Assembly: GCA_026874595.1 (NCBI GenBank) | Contig: CM049317.1 | Location: forward strand, 77,259,891-77,323,890 | Length of the DNA: 64,000 nt | Direction of reading: 5' to 3' | DNA from: Sipunculus nudus | Lineage: Eukaryota; Annelida; Sipuncula; Golfingiida; Sipunculidae | Shown here: piece by piece, positions 44,201 to 56,300 of the stretch | Layout of the letters: the number at the start of each line of letters is the position of its first letter | Numbering within the stretch: position 1 is the stretch's first letter | The notes under the pieces: model-generated | What the model was told of the DNA's origin: nothing | Database searches by the model: none | What the model saw: the letters and a program-made list of their open reading frames with translations, nothing else | Position numbers and translations under genes: made by a program

Positions 44201-47200
44201 TACCATACCACATTCATCCTTGTGATGTCCATTACGAACACATCTAAGGTACTTACCATACCGCATTTCGTCCTTGTGATATCCATGACGAACACACACT
44301 CCGGTACTCACCATACCGCATTCCATCCTTGTGATGTCCATTACGAACACATACTCTGGTACTTAGCATACCGCATCCATCCTTGTTATGTCCATGACGA
44401 ACACATACTCCGGTACTTACTATACCGCATTCATCCTTGTGATATCTATGACGAACACATACTCCTTTACTTACCATACCGCATACATCCTTGTGATGTC
44501 CATGACGAACACATACTCAGGTACTTACCATAGCGCATTCCATCCTTGTGATGTCCATGACGAACACATACTCCGGTACTTACCATACCGCATTCCATCC
44601 TTGTGATATCCATGACGAATACATACTCAGGTACTTAGCATACCGCATTCCATCCTTGTGATGTCCATGACGAACACATACTCCGGTACTTACCATACCG
44701 CATTCCATCCTTGTGATATCCATGACGAATAAATTCTCAGGTACTTACCATACCGCATTCCATCCTTGTGATGTCCATGACGAACACATACTCCGGTACT
44801 TACAATACCGCATTCATCCTTGTGATATCTATGACGAACACATACTCAGGTACTTACCATACCGCATTCCATCCTTGTGATGTCCATGACGAACTCATTC
44901 TCCGGTACTTACCATACCGCATTCCATCCTTGTGATATCCATGACGAATACATACTCAGGTACTTACCATACCGCATTCCATCCATGTGATGTCCATGAC
45001 GAACACATACTCCGGTACTTACCATACCGCATTCCATCCTTGTGATGTCTATGACGAACATATACTCCGGTACTTACCATACCGCATTCATCCTTGTGAT
45101 GTCCATGACGAACACATACTCAGGTACTTACCATACCGCATTTCATCCTTGTGATGTCCATGACGAACACATACTCCGGTACTTACCATACCGCATTCAT
45201 CCTTGTGATGTCCATGACGAACACATACTCCGGTACTTACCATACCGCATTCCATCCTTGTGATGTCCATGACGAACACATACTCCGCTATTTACCAAAC
45301 CGCATCCCACCCTTGTGATGTCTTTGACGAACACATACTCCGGTTCTTAGCATACCGCATTCCATCCTTGTGATGTCCATGACGAACACATACTCAGGTA
45401 CTTACCATACCGCATTCCATCTTTGTGATGTCCATGACGAACATATCCTCCGGTACTTACCATAGCGCATTCCATCCTTGTGATGTCCATGACGAATACA
45501 TACTCAGGTACGCCGTTAGCGTTCGTATCATTCGACAAGTAGGACTCACACATGGGGTTCCCCCAGCGGCCCAAGGCGTATGGTGTAGCCCTGAGGTCAG
45601 CAGCGGGATCGGGCTCGAACCTGATAGTCCAAGATTCCGGATCCGAGCAGTCGTTTAACACAGACTCCGAGAACGAGGCTCGGCTAACCGGGGTCTGGAC
45701 GCCGAACATGCATGGGGCGTCCTGCAGGAGTAAAAGGGAAACATGCATCTATATATCACTGAGGTGCCTATCACGATGCTATACCACTCAGTGCTATACA
45801 ACTCATAATACATGTATTAAAAAACATTTCTTCCATGTTGGAGACGATTCATTCGAAAATGAAAATCGTATTAAACAGAAAAAATGGACTAAATTTAAAT
45901 TTATATCAATCCTTTACATGGATTGTACATTTACAAGGGCCGTTACAACTCACTCTCATAGCCAACCGGGAACCCATAGAAAACCACCAACCATGGACGG
46001 GCCACTACAACCTGTTCTCATTTCCACCCTTGGCACTATCTATTTAATGACGATGGTGATATAAGCATGTGATAAAAATGTGTCATAAAGCAAAAAAAAA
46101 AAAAAAAAAAAAGAGGTAGGGTTCTCAGGCACCGCGCTCGCCAATTTTAACCCCCCACATCCAAAATTTTTATTTTGATTTTCAATAGAATCTTATCAAT
46201 GTTGAGCTCTAGCCGATCGGACATTTCTTTCAAGAAAGATAAAATAATGCAATTCTGATAAGATTTCATATGTTTTGTAGTGCTTTTAACTGTTTAGCAA
46301 AACAATTCTGTATTATCATGCTTTTCCCCTGATCATATGACATTTTTTAATACAATTTTAATCTTCCGCATATATGCAATCAATTATCTCAGGTTTCTCG
46401 TTTTATTTATATCCATATTTTATTTATAACATGGAGTCGCCAAAATAATCCAAACACATTCAACGAGGACATCTGGCGGTAAATCAGACAAACCAGTGTT
46501 TCGCAAAGGGCGCATTACAACTAACGACCTTTCAGCTTCCGCATATAGGCAACCAATTATCTCAGATGACATGATTTTCTCTGTTTACTAGAACCTTCTG
46601 TATACACAAGATCATACATCCACCATGGACCACAGAGACAATATATGAACGTTTACCAACGAGAATGACATAGAATTAACTAATACTTAGCAGAGTAAGC
46701 CAGGTATTACGTATATTCTATAGTAAACATAGACGAGTAGCCGACTTTAAAACGATATATAGATCCGCGGCTGTTGATGACACCATTGTTTGAAGATAAA
46801 GGTAATAGTGAAGGTATGAACCGTTTTACTTTCATGAGGTACCATATGTTTCCTTCCGAAGTCTTACCAAGTATAGGCTACGTCATCCCCTAATGACGTT
46901 TGTGATGGTGGCCATCTTTGTTCTTTGGCACCTGAATTTCATTCAGCAAAATGATATGTGGCGTTTTATATTCATACGATTAATATTTTGTAGGACAGTG
47001 CTAGGATCTGTGTAATAACACCTACAGGCAAACAAGACCAAGGAAACTTACACTGGATTAAACTTAAAAAGGATTTCAGGTAGAGAGATGTGATATTTGC
47101 ATGGAATGGCAGATCTATACAAGATAGGTTCATAGTCTAAATGTGAAAGCTGATACAAATTATAAATATCTTCTTGAAGAATATGATATCGTTGAGCCAA

Positions 47201-47539
47201 TGGATTTTAGAATGTGTCCTTCAAATATTTTAAATCTTTGAATCTCTCTTAATGGTGTTCCTAAATCTCATATATATATATATATAAAGTTACCCCGCCT
47301 CCTTTGATATATATATATATATATATATTAAAGTTAATGCTAATAATATATCAAGTGGATGGATATGTGGCGGAATATGTATAGTATATGTATCTTTAAA
47401 CTTTGTCAGTTTAGTCCTTTATGGGTCTAACACATTACTTTAAAATTTGCAGTCAAAATACAAGTAGAATTTAGCCACGTCATCGATAATGAAAGAAAGG
47501 TGCACTCACCATTATAAGGAAGAAAAAGATGGCCTTCAT
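35046..47539 (-). CDS. ZP-domain type I membrane protein (9 exons)
   Basis: Exons on the minus strand, 5' to 3': 47539-47510, 45721-45504, 41348-41193, 40184-40095, 39335-39163, 38986-38893, 36796-36622, 35918-35783, 35206-35046. All phases match; 1200 nt to residue 400, then a ten-residue basic tail if the last donor-like site is not used. ZP-N-like part around 83-135 (LLTVQCKIP); ZP-C from about 165-312 (VVLYVTRNG, EEFWAT, LSLISKGC, SSVHFWLTVTTC, NNVDCDLR); RRRR furin-type site 316-319; membrane span about 376-397. ZP modules polymerise into extracellular matrices after furin-type cleavage. Function here is unknown. Two ZP-C cysteine positions are not Cys. The 10-residue start MKAIFFFLIM is short for a signal peptide, so an exon may be missing between exons 1 and 2. 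Confidence 0.8.
35200..35260 (-). repeat. 45-bp duplication of the membrane-exon acceptor
   Basis: Two minus-strand copies of CTCTTTTTCAG followed by a CCTGATT-TATAC-ATATGAG block. Both acceptors (exon starts 35251 and 35206) give the same reading frame. Confidence 0.85.
35783..35918 (-). CDS. ZP-protein gene exon 8, furin-type cleavage site
   Basis: Phase 0 to 1. Begins CLSRRRRDVIPAPRG: the RRRR directly after the last ZP-C cysteine is where ZP precursors are cut. Then RRFTRALSSLAHFSLRILE and an acidic stretch. The donor G|GTGACC is weak; it was chosen because it gives the phase the membrane exon needs. Confidence 0.75.
36062..36268 (+). mobile_element. MITE with GGATCCAGGAT ends, copy 1
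   Basis: Starts AGGGGCGAATCCAGGATTTC and ends with the inverted CTCTGGATCTGCTTGTG. Related copies lie at 47910-48117 and 57840-58031. About 200 bp, with no coding capacity. Confidence 0.7.
36622..36796 (-). CDS. ZP-protein gene exon 7, ZP-C end
   Basis: Phase 2 to 0. Encodes GCHVDTAGALIRKF, FFFVFRFPGHSSVHFWL and TVTTCPFMNNVDCDLR. The G-C then F-x-F-x-F then x-V-x-x-C order is diagnostic for ZP-C. The Cys normally five residues before TTC's Cys is Leu. Confidence 0.85.
37080..38890. repeat. 38-bp array starting at the exon 6 donor of the ZP gene
   Basis: About 40 regular units (GTCTGGTATCTACATCAGTG plus TAACAGGGTGGCTGACCC variants) and a few diverged ones at the low end. On the minus strand the unit GATACCAGACGG|GTCAGC aligns with the real junction GATATCAAAAGG|GTGAGT, and the following CCTGTTACACTGATGTA is the same. 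Blocks of GTGGCTG and GTCGCTG variants are contiguous, indicating stepwise expansion. Confidence 0.93.
37242..37402. mobile_element. Pogo-like MITE inside the 38-bp array
   Basis: Begins CAGTGGAATCCCGCCTTACG and ends GTAATTGTGGGGTTCCACTG, good terminal inverted repeats, about 160 bp. It separates diverged array units from the homogeneous part. Confidence 0.75.
38893..38986 (-). CDS. ZP-protein gene exon 6, ZP-C
   Basis: Phase 1 to 2. Encodes LYTKVKVEEFWATYENNP and NLSLISKG. ZP-C domains usually have CWAT here; this one has FWAT. Donor GG|GTGAGT, which is the edge and apparent founder of the 38-bp array below it. Confidence 0.82.
39163..39335 (-). CDS. ZP-protein gene exon 5, ZP-C start
   Basis: Phase 2 to 1. 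Encodes FDSPDNVTGFLT, RVIPPSVVLYVTRNGVPIQS and YLGEQLAMEVGVVD. The order 'strand, polar loop, G-x-x-L' is typical of the first ZP-C strands. Donor A|GTAAGT. Confidence 0.82.
40095..40184 (-). CDS. ZP-protein gene exon 4
   Basis: Phase 2 to 2, 90 nt. Encodes DEIYTAIKDLIREKQEELIH and NTETGADTDK, a charged, probably helical linker between ZP-N and ZP-C. Donor GTAGGT. Confidence 0.75.
40340..40835. mobile_element. Dispersed repeat family B, partial copy
   Basis: Ends AAGTGTCATGGCCAATGGGT CACTTGT like copy 1; the interior repeats 'gaaacctgaaat..ggtca' phrases. The start is not clear. Confidence 0.5.
41193..41348 (-). CDS. ZP-protein gene exon 3
   Basis: Phase 2 to 2. Encodes YPHNATFELNVVLPSRQDG and VHFDHLLTVQCKIPQP, with NAT and NQT glycosylation sequons. 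The beta-strand pattern ending in TVQCKIP resembles the end of a ZP-N domain. Donor GTGAGT. Confidence 0.8.
41950..45503. repeat. 55-bp array starting at the exon 2 donor of the ZP gene
   Basis: About 65 units with CATACCGCATTCCATCCTTG and CCATGACGAACACATACT. On the minus strand each unit carries GTACC(T/G)GA|GTATGT, the same as the real exon end GTACCTGA|GTATGT, plus a second donor-like GGTAAGTACC. Copies vary by point changes and 1-bp indels, so the scattered short open frames have no coding meaning. Confidence 0.95.
45504..45721 (-). CDS. ZP-protein gene exon 2
   Basis: Phase 0 to 2. Encodes DAPCMFGVQTP, then VLNDCSDPESWTIRFEPD and GNPMCESYLSNDTNANG. It has three cysteines and reads like an extracellular module ahead of the ZP domain. 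Donor GA|GTATGT; the 55-bp array starts at this donor and runs 3.5 kb into the intron. Confidence 0.8.
45722..47509 (-). other. Intron 1 of the ZP-protein gene
   Basis: Unique AT-rich sequence with an A-run at about 46091-46112 and TA runs at 47270-47330. No further exon could be picked with confidence. Confidence 0.4.
47510..47539 (-). CDS. ZP-protein gene exon 1, signal peptide start
   Basis: Encodes MKAIFFFLIM followed by a GTGAGT donor, phase 0. The Lys plus hydrophobic run looks like the front of a secretory signal peptide. It fits phase with the exon at 45721, but 1.8 kb of intron could hide a further small exon. Confidence 0.55.
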
Positions 47540-47909
47540 ATTGGAACCAAAAGAATCCTTCTTCCTGTTTCACATAAAAAAACGTATTTCCTGTTAGAGC
47601 CTTCACTTATACACTTGCCACAAATGTGCGACTGAAAGAGATGTAAAATAAAGCAAAATATGTCCGAATATTTCCTCTGAATGTGTGTGTGATCCTGGCC
47701 CTGGCACTTCACTTTGTCCAGATGGACCAATATGCTGCATTGTGAAAGTGCCATGGAAAGGGAAACATTTACGAACAAAAGGAAACGACCGGCTCCTTTT
47801 CCTTTTCGTTGAACACAATTGACACTTTCACTCAAATAACAATGTAGGGGCCTTGTATTAATTGTTTTACCTGAAACAGCTCGGACAAAAATTGACGTGG
47901 TACATTACG

Positions 47910-48117
47910 CAGGGGCGGATCCAGGATTTAGGAAAAGGAGAGGTCAACCCAGGAGGACTAATGAAACACCTAAAAAGAGGTCCGAAAATGTACGAAAAAT
48001 GGGGGGGGGGGGGGGAGTTCCAGGCGGCAAAATGGTCTGAAACCCTTAAAAAGTTTGCGGCGACGGAAAAAGATGAGTCCGCACCCCCTTGACCACTCCC
48101 CCTCTGGATCCGCTTCT
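47910..48117 (+). mobile_element. MITE with GGATCCAGGAT ends, copy 2
   Basis: Starts CAGGGGCGGATCCAGGATTT and ends with CCCTCTGGATCCGCTTCT. Includes a long G-run at about 48001-48015. Confidence 0.75.
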
Positions 48118-48559
48118 CTCACGTGGCACTTCATCCACCTATAATGGTTGAGTAATCATTTGAAAAATAACCATATAATTATATGTCTCAGGATTATAAT
48201 TAATTTTGATGCCGCTTACCCTTCGGATTTACAGTGCGTTCTCGCTCTAATGCAAGATTAGGCCCAAAACTATGTTTCCTCTCGATTTCTTTTAAAACCA
48301 GGATTAAAGTGTGAACCCTTTAAAGAAAATTGAAACTAAAATGTATAAGCATTAGACTGGGCCATCTGTTGTAAGGAGCTGACATTGTAATATATGATAA
48401 AATATCCAACTAACAGCGCCACAGTTCACTGAGAAAGTGTGCCTGTGTTACAGTTTATTTGGCTTTGAGATTAACTCCTAAATGTAGCCGTAAAGAAAAG
48501 ACGAAGGATTAGTTTTAACTGAAAGTCTGACAGCCCCCTGGTGACAGCTTCTCGGCCTC

Positions 48560-49315
48560 ATTCTCCTTGTCTCTCTATCTCTTTTTCTCTCTATCTCTCT
48601 TCCTCTCTATCTCTCTTCCTCTCTATCTCTCTTCCTCTCTATCTCTCTTCCTCTCTATCTCTCTTTCTCTCTATCTCTCTTCCTCTTCCTCTTCCTCTCT
48701 ATCTCTCTTCCTCTCTATCTCTCTATCTCTCTATCTCTCTTCCTCTCTATCTCTCTTCCTCTCTATCTCTCTTTCTCTCTATCTCTCTTCCTCTTTCTCT
48801 TCCTCTCTATCTCTCTTCCTCTCTATCTCTCTTCCTCTCTATCTCTCTTCCTCTCTATCTCTCTATCTCTCTTCCTCTTTCTCTTCCTCTCTATCTCTCT
48901 TCCTCTCTATCTCTCTATCTCTCTTCCTCTCTATCTCTCTTCCTCTCTATCTCTCTTTCTCTCTATCTCTCTTCCTCTTTCTCTTCCTCTCTATCTCTCT
49001 TCCTCTCTATCTCTCTTCCTCTCTATCTCTCTTCCTCTCTATCTCTCTTTCTCTCTATCTCTCTTCCTCTTCCTCTTCCTCTCTATCTCTCTTCCTCTCT
49101 ATCTCTCTATCTCTCTATCTCTCTTCCTCTCTATCTCTCTTCCTCTCTATCTCTCTTTCTCTCTATCTCTCTTCCTCTTTCTCTTCCTCTCTATCTCTCT
49201 TCCTCTCTATCTCTCTTCCTCTCTATCTCTCTTCCTCTCTATCTCTCTATCTCTCTTCCTCTTTCTCTTCCTCTCTATCTCTCTTCCTCTCTATCTCTCT
49301 ATCTCTCTATCTGTT
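48560..49315. repeat. CT-rich 8-bp-type satellite with duplicated blocks
   Basis: Mixture of CTCTATCT and CTCTTCCT octamers on the plus strand, so one strand is pure pyrimidine for 750 bp. A block of about 385 bp appears twice (TCTTCCTCTTCCTCTTCCT near 48680 and 49063). Open frames of Leu/Ser repeats are artefacts. Confidence 0.95.
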
Positions 49316-49959
49316 TCTCGATGTTTTTACCCAGAAAGGTAATTGTGAAATATATTTGTAAATTAATACTTTGTAACATATAAGATGTTTTTATTTATGC
49401 CTTCAAGGAATTAAGTTTTCTGTTAGTAAACAGGCACGGTAAGAGATTCCAGTTATTTAATGTCCACGTGGATTTCCATCTTAATCCTTCATACAGTTTA
49501 TTCATCAAGTTAAAGTGTATTTGTTATGTTTGTTGAGGAGAATCTGCGAGAGTGTCTGGTATTATTGATGAATTTATAATTACGGCACAATAATCAATAA
49601 TGCGAAATTTAGGGCTGTAACGAAACGTTATCTCATGATATGATAAGAATCGCGACACTTCATTATTGCCATTCTCATTTCTGAGTATAATTCATGTTTG
49701 TCATGCCGTTGTCTCTGTGCTGCAGGAATAATTCATGAATAATTTTCTATTGCGGGGGGGGGGGGGGGGGACTGCGAATTCTTTGCAAATGCGAATGCAT
49801 CTTGTACTCCCTTTGATTCGCTACTATTTTTTTGTAATATAAGTATGATTATAAGACGTTAAATAAACAACAATTATCTATGATTTGAGCATATAATTGG
49901 TTCCACACTGCCTTGAATGCGAGTTCATCACATAATTTTAACGGCAAATGTGGGGGATA

Positions 49960-52900
49960 TACTTGGATTTACAGATCTATACTCTTATTGAAGACTTGGG
50001 TTTACAGATCTATACTCTCACGAACGACTTGGGTTTACAGATCTATACTCTCACGGCAGACATGGATTTACAGATCTATACTCTCACGGAGGACTTTGGT
50101 TTACAGATCTTTACTCTCACGGCAGACATGGATTTACAGATCTATACTCTCACGACAGACTTGGATTTACAGATCTATACTCTCACGGAAGACACGGATT
50201 TACAGATCTATACTCTCACGGCAGACTTGGATTTACAGATCTATACTCTAACGGAAGCCTTGGATTTACAGATCTATACTCTCACGGAAGCCTTGGGTTT
50301 ACAGATCTAAACTCTCACAAAAGACTTGGGTTTACAGATCTATACTCACGGCAGGCATGGATTTACACATCTATACTCTCACGGAAGACTTGGGTTAACA
50401 GATCTATACTCTCACGGAAGACTTGGGTTTACAGATCTATACTCTCACGGAAGACTTGGGTTTACAGATCTATACTCTCACGGCAGACATGGATTTACAG
50501 ATCTATACTCTCACGGAAGACTTGGGTTTACAGATCTATACTCTCACGGCAGACATGGATTTACAGATCTATACTCTCACAGCAGACTTGGATTTACAGA
50601 TCTATACTCTCACGGAAGACAGATTTACAGATCTATACTCTCACGGCAGACTAGGATTTACAGATCTATACTCTCACGGCAGACTAGGATTTACAGATCT
50701 ATACTCTCACGGAAGCCTTGGATTTACAGATCTAAACTCTCACAGAAGACTTTGGTTTACAGATCTATACTCACGGCAGGCATGGATTTACAGATCTATA
50801 CTCTCACGGAAGACTTGGGTTTACAGATCTATACTCTCACGGAACACTTGGGTTTACAGATCTATACTCTCACGGAAGACTTGGGTTTACAGATCTATAC
50901 TCTCACGGAAGACATGGATTTACAGATCTTTACTCTAACGGAAGACTTGGGTTTACAGATCTATACTCTCACGGAAGACATGGATTTACATATCTATACT
51001 CTCATGGAAGACATGGATTTACAGATCTATACTCTCACGGAAGACTTGGGTTTACAGATCTATACTCTTATGGAAGACTGGTTTACAGATCTATACTCTC
51101 ACGGAAGACTTGGGTTTACAGATCTATACTCTCACGGAAGACTTGGGTTTACGGATCTATACTCTCATGGATGACTTGGGTTTACAGATCTACACCCTCG
51201 CGGAAGATTTGGGTTTACAGATCTATACTCTCACGGCAGACATGGATTTACAGATCTATACTCTCATGGATGACTTGGATTAACAGATCTACACCCTCGC
51301 GGAAGAATTGGGTTTACAGATCTATACTCTTATGATAGACTTGGATTTACAGATTTACACTCTCACGGAAGAATTGGAGTTACAGATCTATACTCTCACG
51401 GAAGACTTGGATTTACATATCTATACTCTCACGGAAGACTTGGATTAAGATCTATTCTCTCACGGCAAACTTGGATTTACAGATCTATACTCTAACGGAA
51501 GCCTTGGATTTACAGATCTATACTCTCACGGAAGCCTTGGGTTTACAGATCTAAACTCTCACAAAAGACTTGGGTTTACAGATCTATACTCACGGCAGGC
51601 ATGGATTTACACATCTATACTCTCACGGAAGACTTGGGTTTACAGATCTATACTCTCACGGAAGACTTGGGTTTACAGATCTATACTCTCACGGCAGACA
51701 TGGATTTACAGATCTATACTCTCACGGCAGACTTGGATTTACAGATCTATACTCTCACGGCAGACATGGATTTACAGATCTATACTCTCATGGATGACTT
51801 GGATTAACAGATCTACACCCTCGCGGAAGAATTGGATTTACAGATCTATACTCTCACGGCAGACATGGATTTACAGATCTATACTCTCACGGAGGACTTT
51901 GGTTTACAGATCTTTACTCTCACGGCAGACATGGATTTACAGATCTATACTCTCACGACAGACTTGGATTTACAGATCTATACTCTCACGGAAGACACGG
52001 ATTTACAGATCTATACTCTCACGGCAGACTTGGATTTACAGATCTATACTCTAACGGAAGCCTTGGATTTACAGATCTATACTCTCACGGAAGCCTTGGG
52101 TTTACAGATCTAAACTCTCACAAAAGACTTGGGTTTACAGATCTATACTCACGGCAGGCATGGATTTACACATCTATACTCTCACGGAAGACTTGGGTTT
52201 ACAGATCTATACTCTCACGGAAGACTTGGGTTTACAGATCTATACTCTCACGGAAGACTTGGGTTTACAGATCTATACTCTCACGGCAGACATGGATTTA
52301 CAGATCTATACTCTCACGGAAGACTTGGGTTTACAGATCTATACTCTCACGGAAGACTTGGGTTTACAGATCTATACTCTCACGGAAGACTTGGGTTTAC
52401 AGATCTATACTCTCATGGCAGACATGGATTTACAGATCTATACTCTCACGGAAGCCTTGGGTTTACAGATCTATACTCTCACGGCAGACATGGATTTACA
52501 GATCTATACTCTCACAGCAGACTTGGATTTACAGATCTATACTCTCACGGAAGACAGATTTACAGATCTATACTCTCACGGCAGACTTGGGTTTACAGAT
52601 CTATACTCTCACGGAAGACTTGGGTTTACAGATCTATACTCTCACGGCAGACATGGATTTACAGATCTATACTCTCACGGCAGACTTGGATTTACAGATC
52701 TATACTCTCACGGCAGACATGGATTTACAGATCTATACTCTCATGGATGACTTGGATTAACAGATCTACACCCTCGCGGAAGAATTGGATTTACAGATCT
52801 ATACTCTCACGGCAGACATGGATTTACAGATCTATACTCTCACGGAGGACTTTGGTTTACAGATCTTTACTCTCACGGTAGACATGGATTTACAGATCTA

Positions 52901-55590
52901 TACTCTCACGACAGACTTGGATTTACAGATCTATACTCTCACGGAAGACACGGATTTACAGATCTATACTCTCACGGCAGACTTGGATTTACAGATCTAT
53001 ACTCTAACGGAAGCCTTGGATTTACAGATCTATACTCTCACGGAAGCCTTGGGTTTACAGATCTAAACTCTCACAAAAGACTTGGGTTTACAGATCTATA
53101 CTCACGGCAGGCATGGATTTACACATCTATACTCTCACGGAAGACTTGGGTTTACAGATCTATACTCTCACGGAAGACTTGGGTTTACAGATCTATACTC
53201 TCACGGAAGACTTGGGTTTACAGATCTATACTCTCACGGCAGACATGGATTTACAGATCTATACTCTCACGGAAGACTTGGGTTTACAGATCTATACTCT
53301 CACGGCAGACATGGATTTACAGATCTATACTCTCACAGCAGACTTGGATTTACAGATCTATACTCTCACGGAAGACAGATTTACAGATCTATACTCTCAC
53401 GGCAGACTAGGATTTACAGATCTATACTCTCACGGCAGACTAGGATTTACAGATCTATACTCTCACGGAAGCCTTGGATTTACAGATCTAAACTCTCACA
53501 GAAGACTTGGGTTTACAGATCTATACTCTCACGGCAGACTTGGATTTACAGATCTATACTCTAACGGAAGCCTTGGATTTACAGATCTATACTCTCACGG
53601 AAGCCTTGGGTTTACAGATCTAAACTCTCACAAAAGACTTGGGTTTACAGATCTATACTCACGGCAGGCATGGATTTACACATCTATACTCTCACGGAAG
53701 ACTTGGGTTTACAGATCTATACTCTCACGGAAGACTTGGGTTTACAGATCTATACTCTCACGGAAGACTTGGGTTTACAGATCTATACTCTCACGGCAGA
53801 CATGGATTTACAGATCTATACTCTCACGGAAGACTTGGGTTTACAGATCTATACTCTCACGGCAGACATGGATTTACAGATCTATACTCTCACAGCAGAC
53901 TTGGATTTACAGATCTATACTCTCACGGAAGACAGATTTACAGATCTATACTCTCACGGCAGACTAGGATTTACGGATCTATACTCTCACGGCAGACTAG
54001 GATTTACAGATCTATACTCTCACGGAAGCCTTGGATTTACAGATCTAAACTCTCACAGAAGACTTGGGTTTACAGATCTATACTCACGGCAGGCATGGAT
54101 TTACAGATCTATACTCTCACGGAAGACTTGGGTTTACAGATCTATACTCTCACGGAACACTTGGGTTTACAGATCTATACTCTCACGGAAGACTTGGGTT
54201 TACAGATCTATACTCTCACGGAAGACATGGATTTACAGATCTTTACTCTAACGGAAGACTTGGGTTTACAGATCTATACTCTCACGGAAGACATGGATTT
54301 ACATATCTATACTCTCATGGAAGACATGGATTTACAGATCTATACTCTCACGGAAGACTTGGGTTTACAGATCTATACTCTTATGGAAGACTGGTTTACA
54401 GATCTATACTCTCACGGAAGACTTGGGTTTACAGATCTATACTCTCACGGAAGACTTGGGTTTACGGATCTATACTCTCATGGATGACTTGGGTTTACAG
54501 ATCTACACCCTCGCGGAAGATTTGGGTTTACAGATCTATACTCTCACGGTAGACTAGGATTTACAGATCTATACTCTCACGGAAGCCTTGGATTAACAGA
54601 TCTAAACTCTCACAGAAGACTTGGGTTTACAGATCTATACTCACGGCAGGCATGGATTTACAGATCTATACTCTCACGGAAGACTTGGGTTTACAGATGT
54701 ATACTCTCACGGAAGACTTGGGTTTACAGATCTATACTCTCACGGAAGACTTGGGTTTACAGATCTATACTCTCACGGAAGACATGGATTTACAGATCTT
54801 TACTCTAACGGAAGACTTGGGTTTACAGATCTATACTCTCACGGAAGACATGGATTTACATATCTATACTCTCATGGAAGACATGGATTTACAGATCTAT
54901 ACTCTCACGGAAGACTTGAATTTACAGATCTATACTCTTATGGAAGACTGGTTTACAGATCTATACTCTCACGGAAGACTTGGGTTTACAGATCTATACT
55001 CTCACGGAAGACTTGGGTTTACGGATCTATACTCTCATGGATGACTTGGGTTTACAGATCTACACGCTCGCGGAAGATTTGGGTTTACAGATCTATACTC
55101 TCACGGCAGACATGGATTTACAGATCTATACTCTCATGGATGACTTGGATTAACAGATCTACACCCTCGCGGAAGAATTGGGTTTACAGATCTATACTCT
55201 TACGATAGACTTGGATTTACAGATTTACACTCTCACGGAAGAATTGGAGTTACAGATCTATACTCTCACGGAAGACTTGGATTTACATATCTATATTCAC
55301 GGAAGACTTGGATTAAGATCTATTCTCTCACGGCAGACTTGGATTTACAGATCTATACTCTCACGGAAGCCTTGGATTTACAGATCTATACTCTCACGAA
55401 GACTTTGATTTGCAGATCTATACTCTCACGGAAGACTTGGATTTACCTATCTATACTCTCACGGAAGACTTGGATTTACAGATTTATAAAAACTTAGGTT
55501 TACAGATCTTTACTCTCACGGAAGACCTGGATTTACAGATCTATAATCTCTAGGCTGACTTGGATTCAAAGATCTATACTCTCACGAAAG
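49960..55590. repeat. 33-bp minisatellite, about 170 copies with higher-order blocks
   Basis: Unit contains TTTACAGATCTATACTCTCA and an ACGGAAGACTTGG or ACGGCAGACATGG variant. Because 33 is a multiple of 3 and the unit has no stop, frames stay open for up to 284 codons in two or three plus frames. Blocks recur: the variant GGCAGGCATGGATTTACACA is near 50350, 51594, 52154, 53107 and 53651, showing segmental duplication of 0.5-1.2 kb pieces. Edges decay from about 55300. Confidence 0.97.
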
Positions 55591-55809
55591 AGTCGCGCCC
55601 TGTATGTTGTGCTTTTTATTTTGTTTAGAGAAGAAAGCATGATTTAGTTGGGTAGACACCACTGGTAAGGAAACTTCATTATAAGCTTTATAATATAAGT
55701 AGAACAACATTTAAGTAGATTTACATTTACATTATAAGTAGATAGGTGAAAGGGCGATACTTATTGTCAATACAGTATCAGCCTGTGAAAACAGTGTCTA
55801 TGGTACGCC

Positions 55810-56300
55810 GTATCAGCACGTATATAACTGGTGTCCATGGGACGCAGTATCAGCAGGTATACAAACTGGTGCCTGTGGGACGCAGTTTCAGCAGATGTAC
55901 AAACTGGTGTCTGTGGGACGCAGTATCAGTCTGTGTACAGACTGGTGTCTGTGGGACGCAGTATCAGCAGGTGTACAGACTGGTGTCTGTGGGACGCAGT
56001 ATCAGCAGGTGTACAGACTGGTGTCTGTGGGACGCAGTATCAGTCTGTGTACAGACTGGTGTCTGTGGGACGCAGTATCAGCAGGTGTACAGACTGGTGT
56101 CTGTGGGACGCAGTATCAGTCTGTGTACAGACTGGTGTCTGTGGGACGCAGTATCAGCAGGTGTACAGACTGGTGTCTGTGGGACGCAGTATCAGCAGGT
56201 GTACAGACTGGTGTCTGTGGGACGCAGTATCAGCAGGTGTACAGACTAGTGTCTGTGGGACGCAGTATCAGCAGGTGTACGGACTAGTGTCTGTGGACTG
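55810..56300. repeat. 38-bp minisatellite, about 12 copies
   Basis: Unit contains GGGACGCAGTATCAGCAGGT and GTACAGACTGGTGTCTGT. Two unit types (AGCAGGTG and AGTCTGTG) alternate irregularly. Intergenic. Confidence 0.95.

Noticed and set aside
41950-45503. CRISPR-like array
   Set aside because: Contiguous 55-bp units without unique spacers, inside a eukaryotic intron.
48541-49383. A 280-codon Leu/Ser-rich frame
   Set aside because: Pure CTCTATCT/CTCTTCCT simple sequence; two overlapping frames are equally open.
49960-55590. Open frames of up to 284 codons with LQIYTLTEDLG, YRSILSRKTWV or FTDLYSHGRLG repeats as a repeat protein
   Set aside because: The unit is 33 bp with no stop, so several frames are open at once; frames change between blocks and no exon or promoter signals support one of them.
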